Assembly: GCA_036362985.1 (NCBI GenBank)
Contig: JAYGXS010000001.1
Span: 13,589,690-13,653,689, forward strand
Length of the DNA: 64,000 nucleotides
Reading direction: 5' to 3'
Origin: Ligula intestinalis
Lineage: Eukaryota; Platyhelminthes; Cestoda; Diphyllobothriidea; Diphyllobothriidae
Below the pieces are notes generated by a model, which was not told the DNA's origin, made no database searches, and saw only the letters and a program-made list of their open reading frames with translations. Shown here piece after piece: positions 47,784 through 56,111 of the stretch. Made by a program: the position numbers and the translations under genes. Position 1 is the stretch's first letter, and the number at the start of each line of letters is the position of its first letter.

Positions 47784-49113
47784 ATTTGACCCTCGTATCG
47801 CACATGCGTATGGCCTTCCAAAAGTGCACAAGGCTGATGCACCATTGAGGATTATAGTGCCACTAATTGGATCCCTCACCTACAACCTCGCCAAATGGCT
47901 TTACAGAAAACTTAAGCACCTGAGTGATGGATCGCAATACAACGTCAAACACTCACAGGCATTCCTGCATAGAATTTAAGGACTTGAAGTAAGTCCTGAC
48001 GAATGTTTTATGTCATTCGATGTTGTTGCTCTGTTTTCTTCTATACCACACGTTTTAACCATCGATAGTATAGAGCAGCGCCTAGCTAAAAATCCTATCG
48101 ATATTCCGAGAGAACACGTGTTGGACATGCTTAAGCTCTGTCTCAAGAACTATTGTCAATTTGATGGCAAGTACTATCAGCAGGTGAAGGGTACCCCAAT
48201 GGGCTCGCCAATATCGGGGCTACTGGCCGAGCTAGTCTTACAGAGACTAGAAGAGGAGATTTTTCGCGCTATAGAACCAAAAATGTGGCTCCGCTACGTA
48301 GCCGACACATTCGTCATCATAAAGACTTGCAACGTCGAACGGCTGCATCAGAGTCGAAATGGAATCTTCTCAGAAATACAATTTACCCCCGAAGAGGCAA
48401 CAGGAGACATACTCCCATTCCTTGACGTGAGGATACAAGGACTCGCAGATGGCGAACTTGCAACAAGCGTCTACCGAAAGGACTCCACTGCAGAAATCAT
48501 CCTTTACAATAGGAGTAGCCATCCTGCGGACCATAAAAGAAGCTGTGTTCGCACTCTTTTCCAACGGGCCCTCCGTTATTGCAGTAAGAATTATTTGCTC
48601 AAGAGAGAACTAACGTACTTGTGCAAATGTTTCCGAGCCAATGGATATCCGACAAGCTTTGTCAAGAATTGCCTTAGACGTCGGGGTCAAGCACAAAACC
48701 TCCCTCCCAACGATGTTACAGTGCCACGGAAATTTTATTCTCTACCCTACATGAGTGCAGTACCTGAAACCATCTCTCGGCAACTAAGTCGCTTTGGCAT
48801 CTCCGTCGCCCACAAGCCCGCAACCTCACTGCGGGCAAGCTTATGTCGAGTAAAGGACGCTCTACCCGTGAGACAACTAAGTAACGTCGTTTACCGTTTA
48901 CCGTGTGCTGGTTGCCCTTGCGTTTATATTTGCCAAACAGGCCAACGCCTTGAGGCTTGCATAAACGAACACAAGTCAGCCGTTCGCCTACGGAACCATT
49001 TATCACTCGTACTTGCACACTCTATTGAGTGTGCTCACTCCTTCAATTGGGATGCCACCGACGTGATCGCAATGGCTTGTACGCGACAATCGAGAGAATC
49101 CCTTGAAGCTTAG
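47784..49113 (+). pseudogene. Penelope-like reverse transcriptase with GIY-YIG nuclease, inactivated
   Basis: Continuous frame from about 47785 (RIAHAYGLPKVHKADAPLR) except for one TAA at 47977; the 367-codon open part starts at 48010. RT motif A is SFDVVALFSSIP (residues 2-13), motif B KGTPMGSPISG (60-70), motif C RYVADTFVI (95-103), then LPFLDVRI (135-142). Motif C should read YVDD, so the first catalytic Asp is Ala (residue 98). The GIY-YIG domain is at 293-367 with zinc-type CAGC (299-302), VYICQTGQRLEACINEH where YIG has become YIC and the catalytic Arg is Cys. The frame ends in a TAG replacing the Trp of EAW. Three independent hits on key residues plus two stops make this a dead copy. 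Confidence 0.85.
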
Positions 49114-49453
49114 CACTCGAATCCGGCTAGTATAATAGGCACGTAGAGCTGGACTCAAACTATACTGGGTTTCGTGCATGGTCTACTATCTGGACACAGC
49201 CTGAAATAACAACTGGCTCTCCGTGCCCGGTCAAGTGGAATTTCTCTGACCCTTAACCCGCCCCCCCTCTCCCGAACACACGGCCCATAGTCCAAACGCT
49301 AACCTCCCCTCCCCTCACTAGCACAACCTATCGCCGCGGGTGTCACGTCACCATAACCCTTCCACCCAATCGCCCCTTCCCTCCGCCGTCCGTTGTAACC
49401 TCTGCCTCCAAAACCTCTGGTGTGACATTCCTAGCCCTCACTTTTAATTTAGT

Positions 49454-49488
49454 CTGACGACGAACACGTGATACTTGTTCGAAAATTC
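49454..49488 (+). ncRNA. Hammerhead-like motif in PLE 3' end
   Basis: CTGACGA (49454-49460), a hairpin CGAACACGT-GAT-ACTTGTTCG (49461-49481), then GAAA overlapping the hairpin edge and ATTC. This is the CUGANGA - stem II - GAAA order of a hammerhead with a self-complementary AATT as stem III, as expected for dimeric ribozymes. PLEs are known to carry hammerheads in their terminal repeats. Stem I has only two pairs by eye, so this copy may be inactive. Confidence 0.5.
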
Positions 49489-49536
49489 ACGAGTACTACT
49501 CGATTTTCCGAAGATCTTCTTTCTTTTTATTACTAT

Positions 49537-51060
49537 CATCTAGGAGTGCAACTTACTTTACTTATTCAATGAAAGTAATCTCTTGCATATTAATTTGGTA
49601 CCAAATTACATCTTCTTGAAATGCTGTATTTTACAAAAAACATATATTACGATCTTTTAAAGGTTTTTTCCAACTATACGATTTCGAATGCCATGATATT
49701 TCACTTGTAGATCACTGGTGAATGCTGCTTCTTAAGCATACACCACGATCAATATCCATACCTTGATCATAGGCTATAATGGCCTATATGAATTTATGAA
49801 TAACTGCCAATAAGCATATATGATTTGCGGTTTTCAAAACTCCAAACGCTAGCGCAACGTCAAGTTCGGTTAAAAAGTATTTTTAATTTGTTCGATTATC
49901 ATACAGCAAAATAATCCTCAATTAAAGCAGTAAGCGTGGGTGTGGTATGCTGCAAAGGAATGCGAGAGGAAATATATTTGTGCATATTTTCAGCTAAATA
50001 TGCTTTTCCTATAAAACTATTGTAAGTCAATGAGAACACTGAAGCAGCATTCGTTTATAGCGTATGATTTTTAGAGAAGATCAGGAAGAAGTTCGTTTAA
50101 AGGACCCATTCCGATGAACATTTAAATGTATTTCAATTTTGCTGCAAGACAGAAGGTACTGCGGCCATACTACAGTGATATTTTTTAACCTCAAACAATT
50201 TTTTGAATTTAAAAAAATTAACGAGAGAGATGCTTAGTTTTTTAAACAAAACATTGATAGTAATTAGCCTGGAATTGCTGGCTTTAGTTGTGATAATAGG
50301 GTTACAGCACGTGTTGTAGCTCTGCTAATACTTTTAAAAAATAGAAATATAAGGTAAAATCATCCTACAGTAGAAATAATCTATGCATCACTTTAATTTG
50401 ATCCACCTACAAACCAGTAGACATTCTCTGCCAATCGCTTTGTTAAATAAATTAATCAATAATTTTTTTTCAACGATACAGGAATGTCCAGAAGCCCGTG
50501 TTTCTGGAAAAATTTTCGCATTATCCTATTAAGTGTTGAGAGTCAAGGCGTATCAAGGGAACATTTTTTAAATTTTTGTTAATGAAATAGCCACTGATTG
50601 CAAATACTTTTTGTTAAATAACACGACTGCTTCTTCATTATTCGCCACTTCATGTTATAACTCCTGTGTGATCCGATGGCTTTAGTGGTTGCTTCCATTG
50701 GTTTCTTTCGTTCTTCTAAGGGATATCGTTTTGAGTTGACGCTGGGATTTTTCACAGTTTGTTGGTTGAAAGAGAGAAAACAAAAAATGATTGGTGCTTT
50801 TTAATCTCCTCAGGGATTAATCATTAAGCTGCAGAAAATCAACCGACATTGAGCTTCATAGACTTCGGGTGAAAGTTGCTATAAAGGAAAATTTATTTGT
50901 AAAGGAGAATAAAAAACAGTTATTTCTGAACTGAATCCTATTCCAGGCTAGGGGCTCATGGGCTAAATGAAAACCTCCTGTCAGACAACAGCAGATAACC
51001 TGCAAAACAGTTGCCTGTGCGGTTAATTGAACCAGTTATTTAACAGTGCGCTCAGTGCGG
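49537..51060. other. AT-rich, no feature
   Basis: Stop-dense, no open frame over 60 codons, no repeat match noticed. Confidence 0.45.
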
Positions 51061-51074
51061 ATTGCCACTGTGCA

Positions 51075-51400
51075 GGGTTAAAACGATCAAGTTTAATGGA
51101 GAAGATGAATAAATGATTAAACATTAATTAAGCGTTCTTCTGTCTGTCATTCCTATGGTTTGCGGTTTAAAAAGTTTCTTGTGAGAAATGCAATCTAAGG
51201 CTGTAAAAGGAAACGCCTTTGGCAAGACAGTGATGGGCTTGACGGGTGCACAACGCCCCCAGTAGGTCAGCCAAACCCCAACCTGAAGTGCTGACGGCCA
51301 CAACCTAAGCGCAGCTGAACGAATAAATTTTGACAGCTGGGAGCACAGATGCGGGTAACAACATCCTTCATGTTGCATCTGGTTCAGATAGAAATTTGTA
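51075..51400. repeat. Repeat R4, copy 1
   Basis: GGTTAAAACGATCAAGTT at 51077 and the block around GTCAGCCAAACCC and GTGCTGACGGCCAC (51266-51303) recur at 52134 and 52412-52444 in the same order. Confidence 0.55.
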
Positions 51401-51639
51401 ATGAAAGACAACTACGTTCGGTGGAATTTTAAAAGTTATAAACTCTACGCGTGAATTGTTTTAAAATTATGAAAATTCCCATCAAATAATCCAGAAGAGT
51501 AGTTTGGCGAACGTATGTATGCATTCAATTTATTCTCATCCCCTATTCGACAGGACGTGGCAAGTGAACTTTTTAAAACCAAATCAATCAACCAACCAAC
51601 AATACCTTACATGGGGGAGGTAAGGAGAGGTTACCAGCT

Positions 51640-51895
51640 CAGTTCACCTCTGTTAGCATTTACTCCTTTACTTGCTCCTGTGGAGCAGGTTGTATCGGTC
51701 ACACGCGTCGGTGCCTATTCAAACGAATAAAGGACCACCTATCGTCATTGCTGAGAAAATGTGAAGTCAGGAGCATAAACAGCTCGATTCTGGCGCACAT
51801 GGCTGTTTCTGGAAGTCGGGTGGACCACAACGAAGGTCTCACCAAGCTATTAACTTGTACGAACGGGCGTACACTATTTAACATGCATCCCCTTC
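51640..51895 (+). pseudogene. Penelope-like GIY-YIG nuclease remnant, CxC type
   Basis: Frame 51628-51895 encodes LPAQFTSVSIYSFTCSCGAG, CIGHTRRCLFKRIKDHLSSL and SINSSILAHMAVSGSRVDHN. The order Y.F.CSCGA.YIG.T.R.L..RI.DH, then SINSAIL.H followed by a G..VD segment fits a PLE nuclease family with a CxC zinc ligand pair, different from the 47-49 kb element. YIG has become CIG. The frame is open for about 85 codons but no RT lies upstream, so it is a truncated relic between the two R4 copies. Confidence 0.55.
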
Positions 51896-52129
51896 CTATA
51901 TAAATATATTGGTCTAACGAAAATTTATCAAAAGTATACTAACGCTTGCCAAACTAGTCTTCTAAATTATAAAGTTGCAACAAAACCAACTCTGGAGAAT
52001 ACACTGATGAACCAACCACAATGTGTCTGTGTCAACCAGCGGCAAACTATCGGCGGAAACGTTTCTTAAGAGTTAAGCTAGTACACGCGCAGTCAGTATG
52101 GCTTCGTCAGTCAAATTAGCTTGTGAATC

Positions 52130-52535
52130 CGTACGGTTAAAACGATCAAGTTGAACTGAAGAAAACGACTACTGAATTTCATAAAAGTCACTTTGAAAAC
52201 AGCTGAGAGCATAAATGCAGTTTCCAACGTGTACCTGGGGCGGATTTCATTGTTGAGCAGATAATGTTTACAACAATTTTGGCACACTTTAAGAAATGGG
52301 AGTGGTTTCAAATATTTTCCTTTGAAGCAATTAAATCAAGGGCCGTAAATAGAAAAAAAATTTGCAAAACAGTGATTAACTCTTCAGGGGCACGAAGCCC
52401 TCTAATGAAGTCAGCCAACCCTGACCTTTGATGCTGACGGCCACTAACTTTAGAACAGAGTCTAGTAGACAACTGAATAAGCAAACTTGGATTTTAATGG
52501 CTGAGAATGCAAATGCGCTTTCCAATGCTTTCCTT
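52130..52535. repeat. Repeat R4, copy 2
   Basis: See 51075-51400. The PLE remnant and a TATAAATATATTGGTCTAAC stretch (51898) sit between the copies; a related TATAATATATTTTTGGCCTG occurs at 52769 after copy 2. Confidence 0.55.
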
Positions 52536-53093
52536 TTGAGCGAACGTTGTGCTAAGCTACTCGCTTCATGTTCAAGTTAAAAATAGAAAAGATGTCTGGC
52601 ATGGGGGGATCGTACTCAATTTCAATATTATTTTTACAAGCCATTTTCTAAATTAAAAGCTTAAATTTAATTCAAGTTGAGCGATGATACGCATTTAAGC
52701 ATTCAGGAAGTCAAGTTAGGCAAACGAACGTTTTCAATTAATCCATAATTTTCCCTCTACCCTCCCTTATAATATATTTTTGGCCTGATTATGAATTCAT
52801 CGAAAAAACTCGTTCGTCTAATCCGACACGCTCAAATTTTATTCTTTATTCACTGTTTTGTTTTTACCCTGTTGTCCCAAACAACGTCTATTCTTCAAAT
52901 CACATTTTTGAAATGCCTGATTTCTAATTTAAACTTCACTATAGCTAGCGCTCCGGCCAGTCAGGCTGGGAGGCCTCAGTGGGAATCGAGAATTAAGCCA
53001 AATTGTGGTCAAGTTACCAACCCAGCCTACTACGACGTATGAAATTAATAATATATCTTACCGTTAGCTGAGGGCCCAAACAGTGTTTTTAAG

Positions 53094-53333
53094 CAGTCCA
53101 CCATACTTGCCAATACAAGCGAACATCCGTGCCCCAGGAAGCAATTGAGAAGAAGAAGAAAACTCGATCGCTGGGACAATATGTTTATTCGCCTGACGTT
53201 TCGATATACGTCGCGGATTCGTCATCTGCTACTCATGTCTCTGATGACGAATCCGCCACGGATATCGAAACGTCAGGCGAATAAACATATTGTCCCAGCG
53301 ATCGAGTCTTCTTCTTCTTCTCAGTCCACCATA
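53094..53333. mobile_element. Palindromic foldback insertion, copy 2, with perfect 12 bp duplication
   Basis: CAGTCCACCATA occurs at 53094-53105 and 53322-53333, exactly flanking a 216 bp insert. The insert is a head (53106-53146, with CCAATAC and CCCCAGGAAGCAATT) followed by an inverted repeat 53147-53322 with arms of about 80 bp and a 16 nt loop. Outer ends are GAGAAGAAGAAGAA and TTCTTCTTCTTCTC. The arms hold the family core CGCCTGACGTTTCGATAT and complement. The head aligns with the head of the 14.1 kb element, so both come from one asymmetric master. The 53145-53336 open frame is palindrome read through. Confidence 0.85.
53236..53279 (+). ncRNA. Hammerhead-like motif in right foldback arm
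   Basis: TGTCT (53236-53240) pairs with AGGCG (53275-53279) as a five-pair stem I (two G-U). Between them are CTGATGA, a stem II formed by GAATCC and GGAT-A-TC with one bulge, GAAA (53267-53270) and CGTC. ACGT is self-complementary and would make stem III only in a dimer, with cleavage after GTC. One extra C sits between CTGATGA and stem II. The left arm on the other strand has CAGATGA instead of CTGATGA, so only the right arm keeps the core. Confidence 0.55.
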
Positions 53334-54224
53334 TAACCACTAGACTCACTTACTCTTGGGTTTCTTGCAGATTTGAATAATTAATTTGGCTGCTTCTTTG
53401 CCAAAAAAGGCGCTAGTAGATGCATAAGCATGCATGGATTGCCACTAGTCGAGGATAATCACGCTTTTAGAAGGTTAAAAAAGATTATTATCATTTGGTG
53501 GACATCGATACCGTAAAATAAGGGTCTCGTCACTGTAAATGTTGCAGAGTCCGAGTATACGGTCCATGCTGAACGCTTTATCCATACAGATCGACTAGCG
53601 AATCGTGGTTCATTCGCCATCCTTGTCGGGTCTCATGCTCATTTCAGGGGCAGCTTGCTTTGGCCTTCGACCATACCCTGTTCCGCTATCTTCGACCATA
53701 AGTACTGAAATCTACCATCAGCAGATACCAACCCACCAATGCTAAGATTAAGAATGAAATAGCCATCGCTATCGATATCCATTCAGACTGAAGCCGCGAC
53801 ATCCGGCGATTTCGATATTGCGATGTGACTTTTCACTTTGCAAACATCACTCCCGAATATTGACCAATCTTGACGATGTGATCACCCAAAAGTGTTACAG
53901 ACCGAACGGACTGCCACATTTCCACCGGTGGTCCAATCAGATTTGCACACACAATACTCTTTGACGCCATTCTTTTTTCGGCAAATCTGTCCGCGAGTAA
54001 GTAGATAATCCCGTAAACGCAACGCTAGGCGAAAATAAAATATCCTATTGTTTACAGTAGATTCAACTACCTATTTCGTAAATCTTAGAAAAGAACGATC
54101 GAAAGTATATGCGGCAGGTTTCGAGATTTTGTGAACATTTGGCGCATAGAACAAAGAGGCCGACATTTTAATCGCGAAAGATGTAATTAAGTTGACCTAA
54201 GCGTGAAAAAAACTTTCAGCCTAG
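53334..54224. other. No recognised gene
   Basis: 53510-53900 is less AT-rich and may once have been coding, but frames are broken and no motif is recognised. Confidence 0.3.
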
Positions 54225-54308
54225 GTTGAAGTGGAATTCACCCAACGGGAAAGACTTTTGCGCTGCCAGCGAAGCTCTACCATTGAGCTACGAGGCTTAC
54301 CGTGAGCC
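54225..54308 (-). repeat. tRNA-derived SINE head, family A
   Basis: The minus strand runs GTAAGCCTCGTAGCTCAATG, GTAGAGCTTCGCTGGCAGCG and a decayed T-arm. It faces the next copy across a short spacer. Confidence 0.55.
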
Positions 54309-54342
54309 GTTAATGTAATCACAACTGGATCGATTTACCCTG

Positions 54343-54432
54343 CTCACGGTGAACCTCGTACCTCAATAGCAGAGATTTATCTCTACACAAGGCTTTCCTG
54401 CTGTGTGGCCTCGACTCCCACCGAGGTCAGGT
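54343..54432 (+). repeat. tRNA-derived SINE head, family A
   Basis: CTCACGGTGAACCTCGTACC then TCAATAGCAGAG, and at the end GCCTCGACTCCCACCGAGGT. The acceptor-like ACCTCG/CGAGGT pair is intact. Confidence 0.55.
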
Positions 54433-54636
54433 ATTTCTTAACATTAGGGCAATCGAAGTATTGAAAGCTACTAAACCCCTAACATTCAAGATAAGCTTAG
54501 TTGTCTATCCGCTGGATCCTAGATGAGAACTTACGAAATCCTGCATGGCAGTCAGCTTATTGCGTCTGTATTGGTGGATTTCATACGTGCATTAAAGCCG
54601 GGCAAGCAAATCTATCCAAGTGTGCTTAAATTAACG

Positions 54637-54765
54637 GCTCACGGTGAACCTCGTTGCTCAATATAAGAGCGTAGGCTGCGCTAAAGCCTTCCCTGCCGAG
54701 GCCACGAGTTCGTCACAATTTGGTCAACTTAAGTATTCAAATCTGCCGAGGCCCCCTAATAAAAA
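54637..54765 (+). repeat. tRNA-derived SINE, family A, with tail
   Basis: CTCACGGTGAACCTCGTTGC TCAATA head, decayed T-arm, then the family tail CACGAGTTCGTCACAATTTG, GGTCAACTTAAGTA and AAATCTGCCGAGGCC. Same tail order as at 22.2 kb. Confidence 0.6.
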
Positions 54766-55299
54766 ATATAATTTCACTTTCTCAGAGTGGCTTACCGCCA
54801 GCGCATGTTTCCTCATTATAGTATTTCAGATCGTTTATATTATAATCTGTTTTTGTTCCACCATTTTTTCTTCTAAACGAAGTTCCTCGTTCGCGTCGCA
54901 ATTTAACCCGAGTTTGCGGAAAGAAATAATTTGTAATATCGGTCTTCAGCCTAAGTCTACCCCAAATTCAGGCACTTCTAAAAGTTATGTTCCTTCTCTA
55001 GCAGTCACTTAAATTGAAGGACGAGAAGACGTTTCGGGTGACGGTATAAAAAGCCGAAATAAAATATTTGCTTCGGAAACTGTTCGGCCCCACCTCGTCT
55101 ACTCTAGTGCCCAGTGTGCACAGAACGACGCTCTCGTCCGAACTGGTCATCTTTTTTCGTTTTATAGAATCCCTAACAGGCGCGCACGCATTACCTAACC
55201 ATTAAGATCCAATTTCTGCCTCGTCATTTGCAGCGAATGTGAATTTCCCATAACGTGATCTGCGTCCAATTTCGGCACTCGTCGTGATGCCCAATCGAT

Positions 55300-55700
55300 T
55301 TTCTCTTTAAAGGCTTCTGGCCGTTTCTGCGGCTGTGTGCATGGAATGCACAAAAAACACACACGCAACAATCTCTGTGTTTTGCATTCACACCGCACTG
55401 ATTGGTTAATCCGACCTCTGCGAGGCGGAGGAACCAAATTGACAGCAGCAGCTGCAGTCGCAGCTGCGGCAGCAGTCGACGCCCTGACACGTGCGCGCGC
55501 ACAAACACACACACACACGGGTTACGCTTGCACACACACGCATGCACGTACGAGCGTGCGTGCGTGCAGAACGGGGTCGTGTCATGCGCAAATTGCGTAA
55601 CACAACGGAAGCCACCCCAGGGCGTCGTTGATTGGCTGGAGGCTGAAAGAAGCCAAGAGGCCACACGCTTCATTTGGCCCCTCCTCACCCAGAACTCACC
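55300..55700 (+). promoter_or_regulatory. GC-rich promoter-like stretch with two CCAAT boxes
   Basis: Composition changes sharply from the AT-rich surroundings to GC-rich, CpG-rich DNA with GCA/CTG and CA/TG runs (55440-55560). ATTGG (CCAAT on the other strand) occurs at 55401-55405 and 55631-55635, both as GATTGG. Long overlapping frames on both strands here (for example 55224-55721 minus, 165 codons) reflect composition. The best candidate exon of the window starts 200 bp downstream. Confidence 0.35.
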
Positions 55701-55912
55701 CGTGGCTTGCTTGCACAGCACTCGCGCATTTATTTGACGCCCGGACGGAAATCAAAAGCAGCACAACAACAACAACAGCACGCAGAGGGGGTCGTAGCGA
55801 CGCATGACACTTTCAGTGGATTTATCCTACCCGAACACCTGAAAGAGAATATCGCGAGGAGGGAACGCGCCATTCGTCTAGGAGTATAGACGTTTTATCT
55901 CTCCCAACTCAG

Positions 55913-55985
55913 GTTTGCTTCAGTAGACGACATGTCGCAGAGTGAGGGACAATCAACCACCCCCAAGGTGTATGAGGAACCCTGG
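55913..55985 (+). CDS. Candidate 5' coding exon
   Basis: A strong acceptor (pyrimidine run TTTTATCTCTCCCAACTCAG ending at 55912) and a consensus donor (CTGG|GTAAGA at 55986) bound 73 bp. Inside, ATG at 55932 opens 18 codons, MSQSEGQSTTPKVYEEPW, ending in phase. Reading through the donor gives a 59-codon frame to a TAG at 56109, so a single-exon reading is also possible. Flatworm genes often have short first coding exons and large introns, which fits the AT-rich sequence that follows. I do not recognise the protein. Without transcripts this is a prediction from splice signals and promoter-like context only. Confidence 0.3.
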
Positions 55986-56111
55986 GTAAGAACCGCGAAG
56001 ATGAATGTTATGAGATTGCTTGAAAACCTACGTGTTTTACAACTCAAACTTCCATTGGGAGCGTATGACACTAACATAACAAGTATCTGTGTCTCTGCTT
56101 TATTTCCCTAG

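Larger units (their letters stand above)
47208..49536 (+). mobile_element. Penelope-like retroelement, 5' truncated, with inverted 3' segment in front
   Basis: The RT-GIY-YIG body runs from about 47784 to 49113, followed by a 3' region to 49536. In front of it (47208-47783) lies an inverted copy of the last 576 bp (48961-49536), including the nuclease end and the 3' region. Such inverted partial copies are typical of PLEs. The join occurs just upstream of the RT segment YGLPKVHK, so RT N-terminal sequence is lost. Both ends are capped by the same ATTACTAT / ATAGTAAT and carry a hammerhead-like core. No target duplication is visible. The element is inactive (see coding entry). Confidence 0.8.

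Noticed and set aside
53145..53336. 63-codon plus frame
   Set aside because: It is the palindromic foldback element read through.
55020..55045. AGACGTTTCGGGTGACGG as another hammerhead arm
   Set aside because: Match limited to GACGTTTCGG; no core partner nearby.
55224..55721. 165-codon minus frame
   Set aside because: It lies in a GC-rich, microsatellite-bearing stretch with open frames on several phases; the protein is low-complexity Cys/Arg/Val-rich and resembles nothing.
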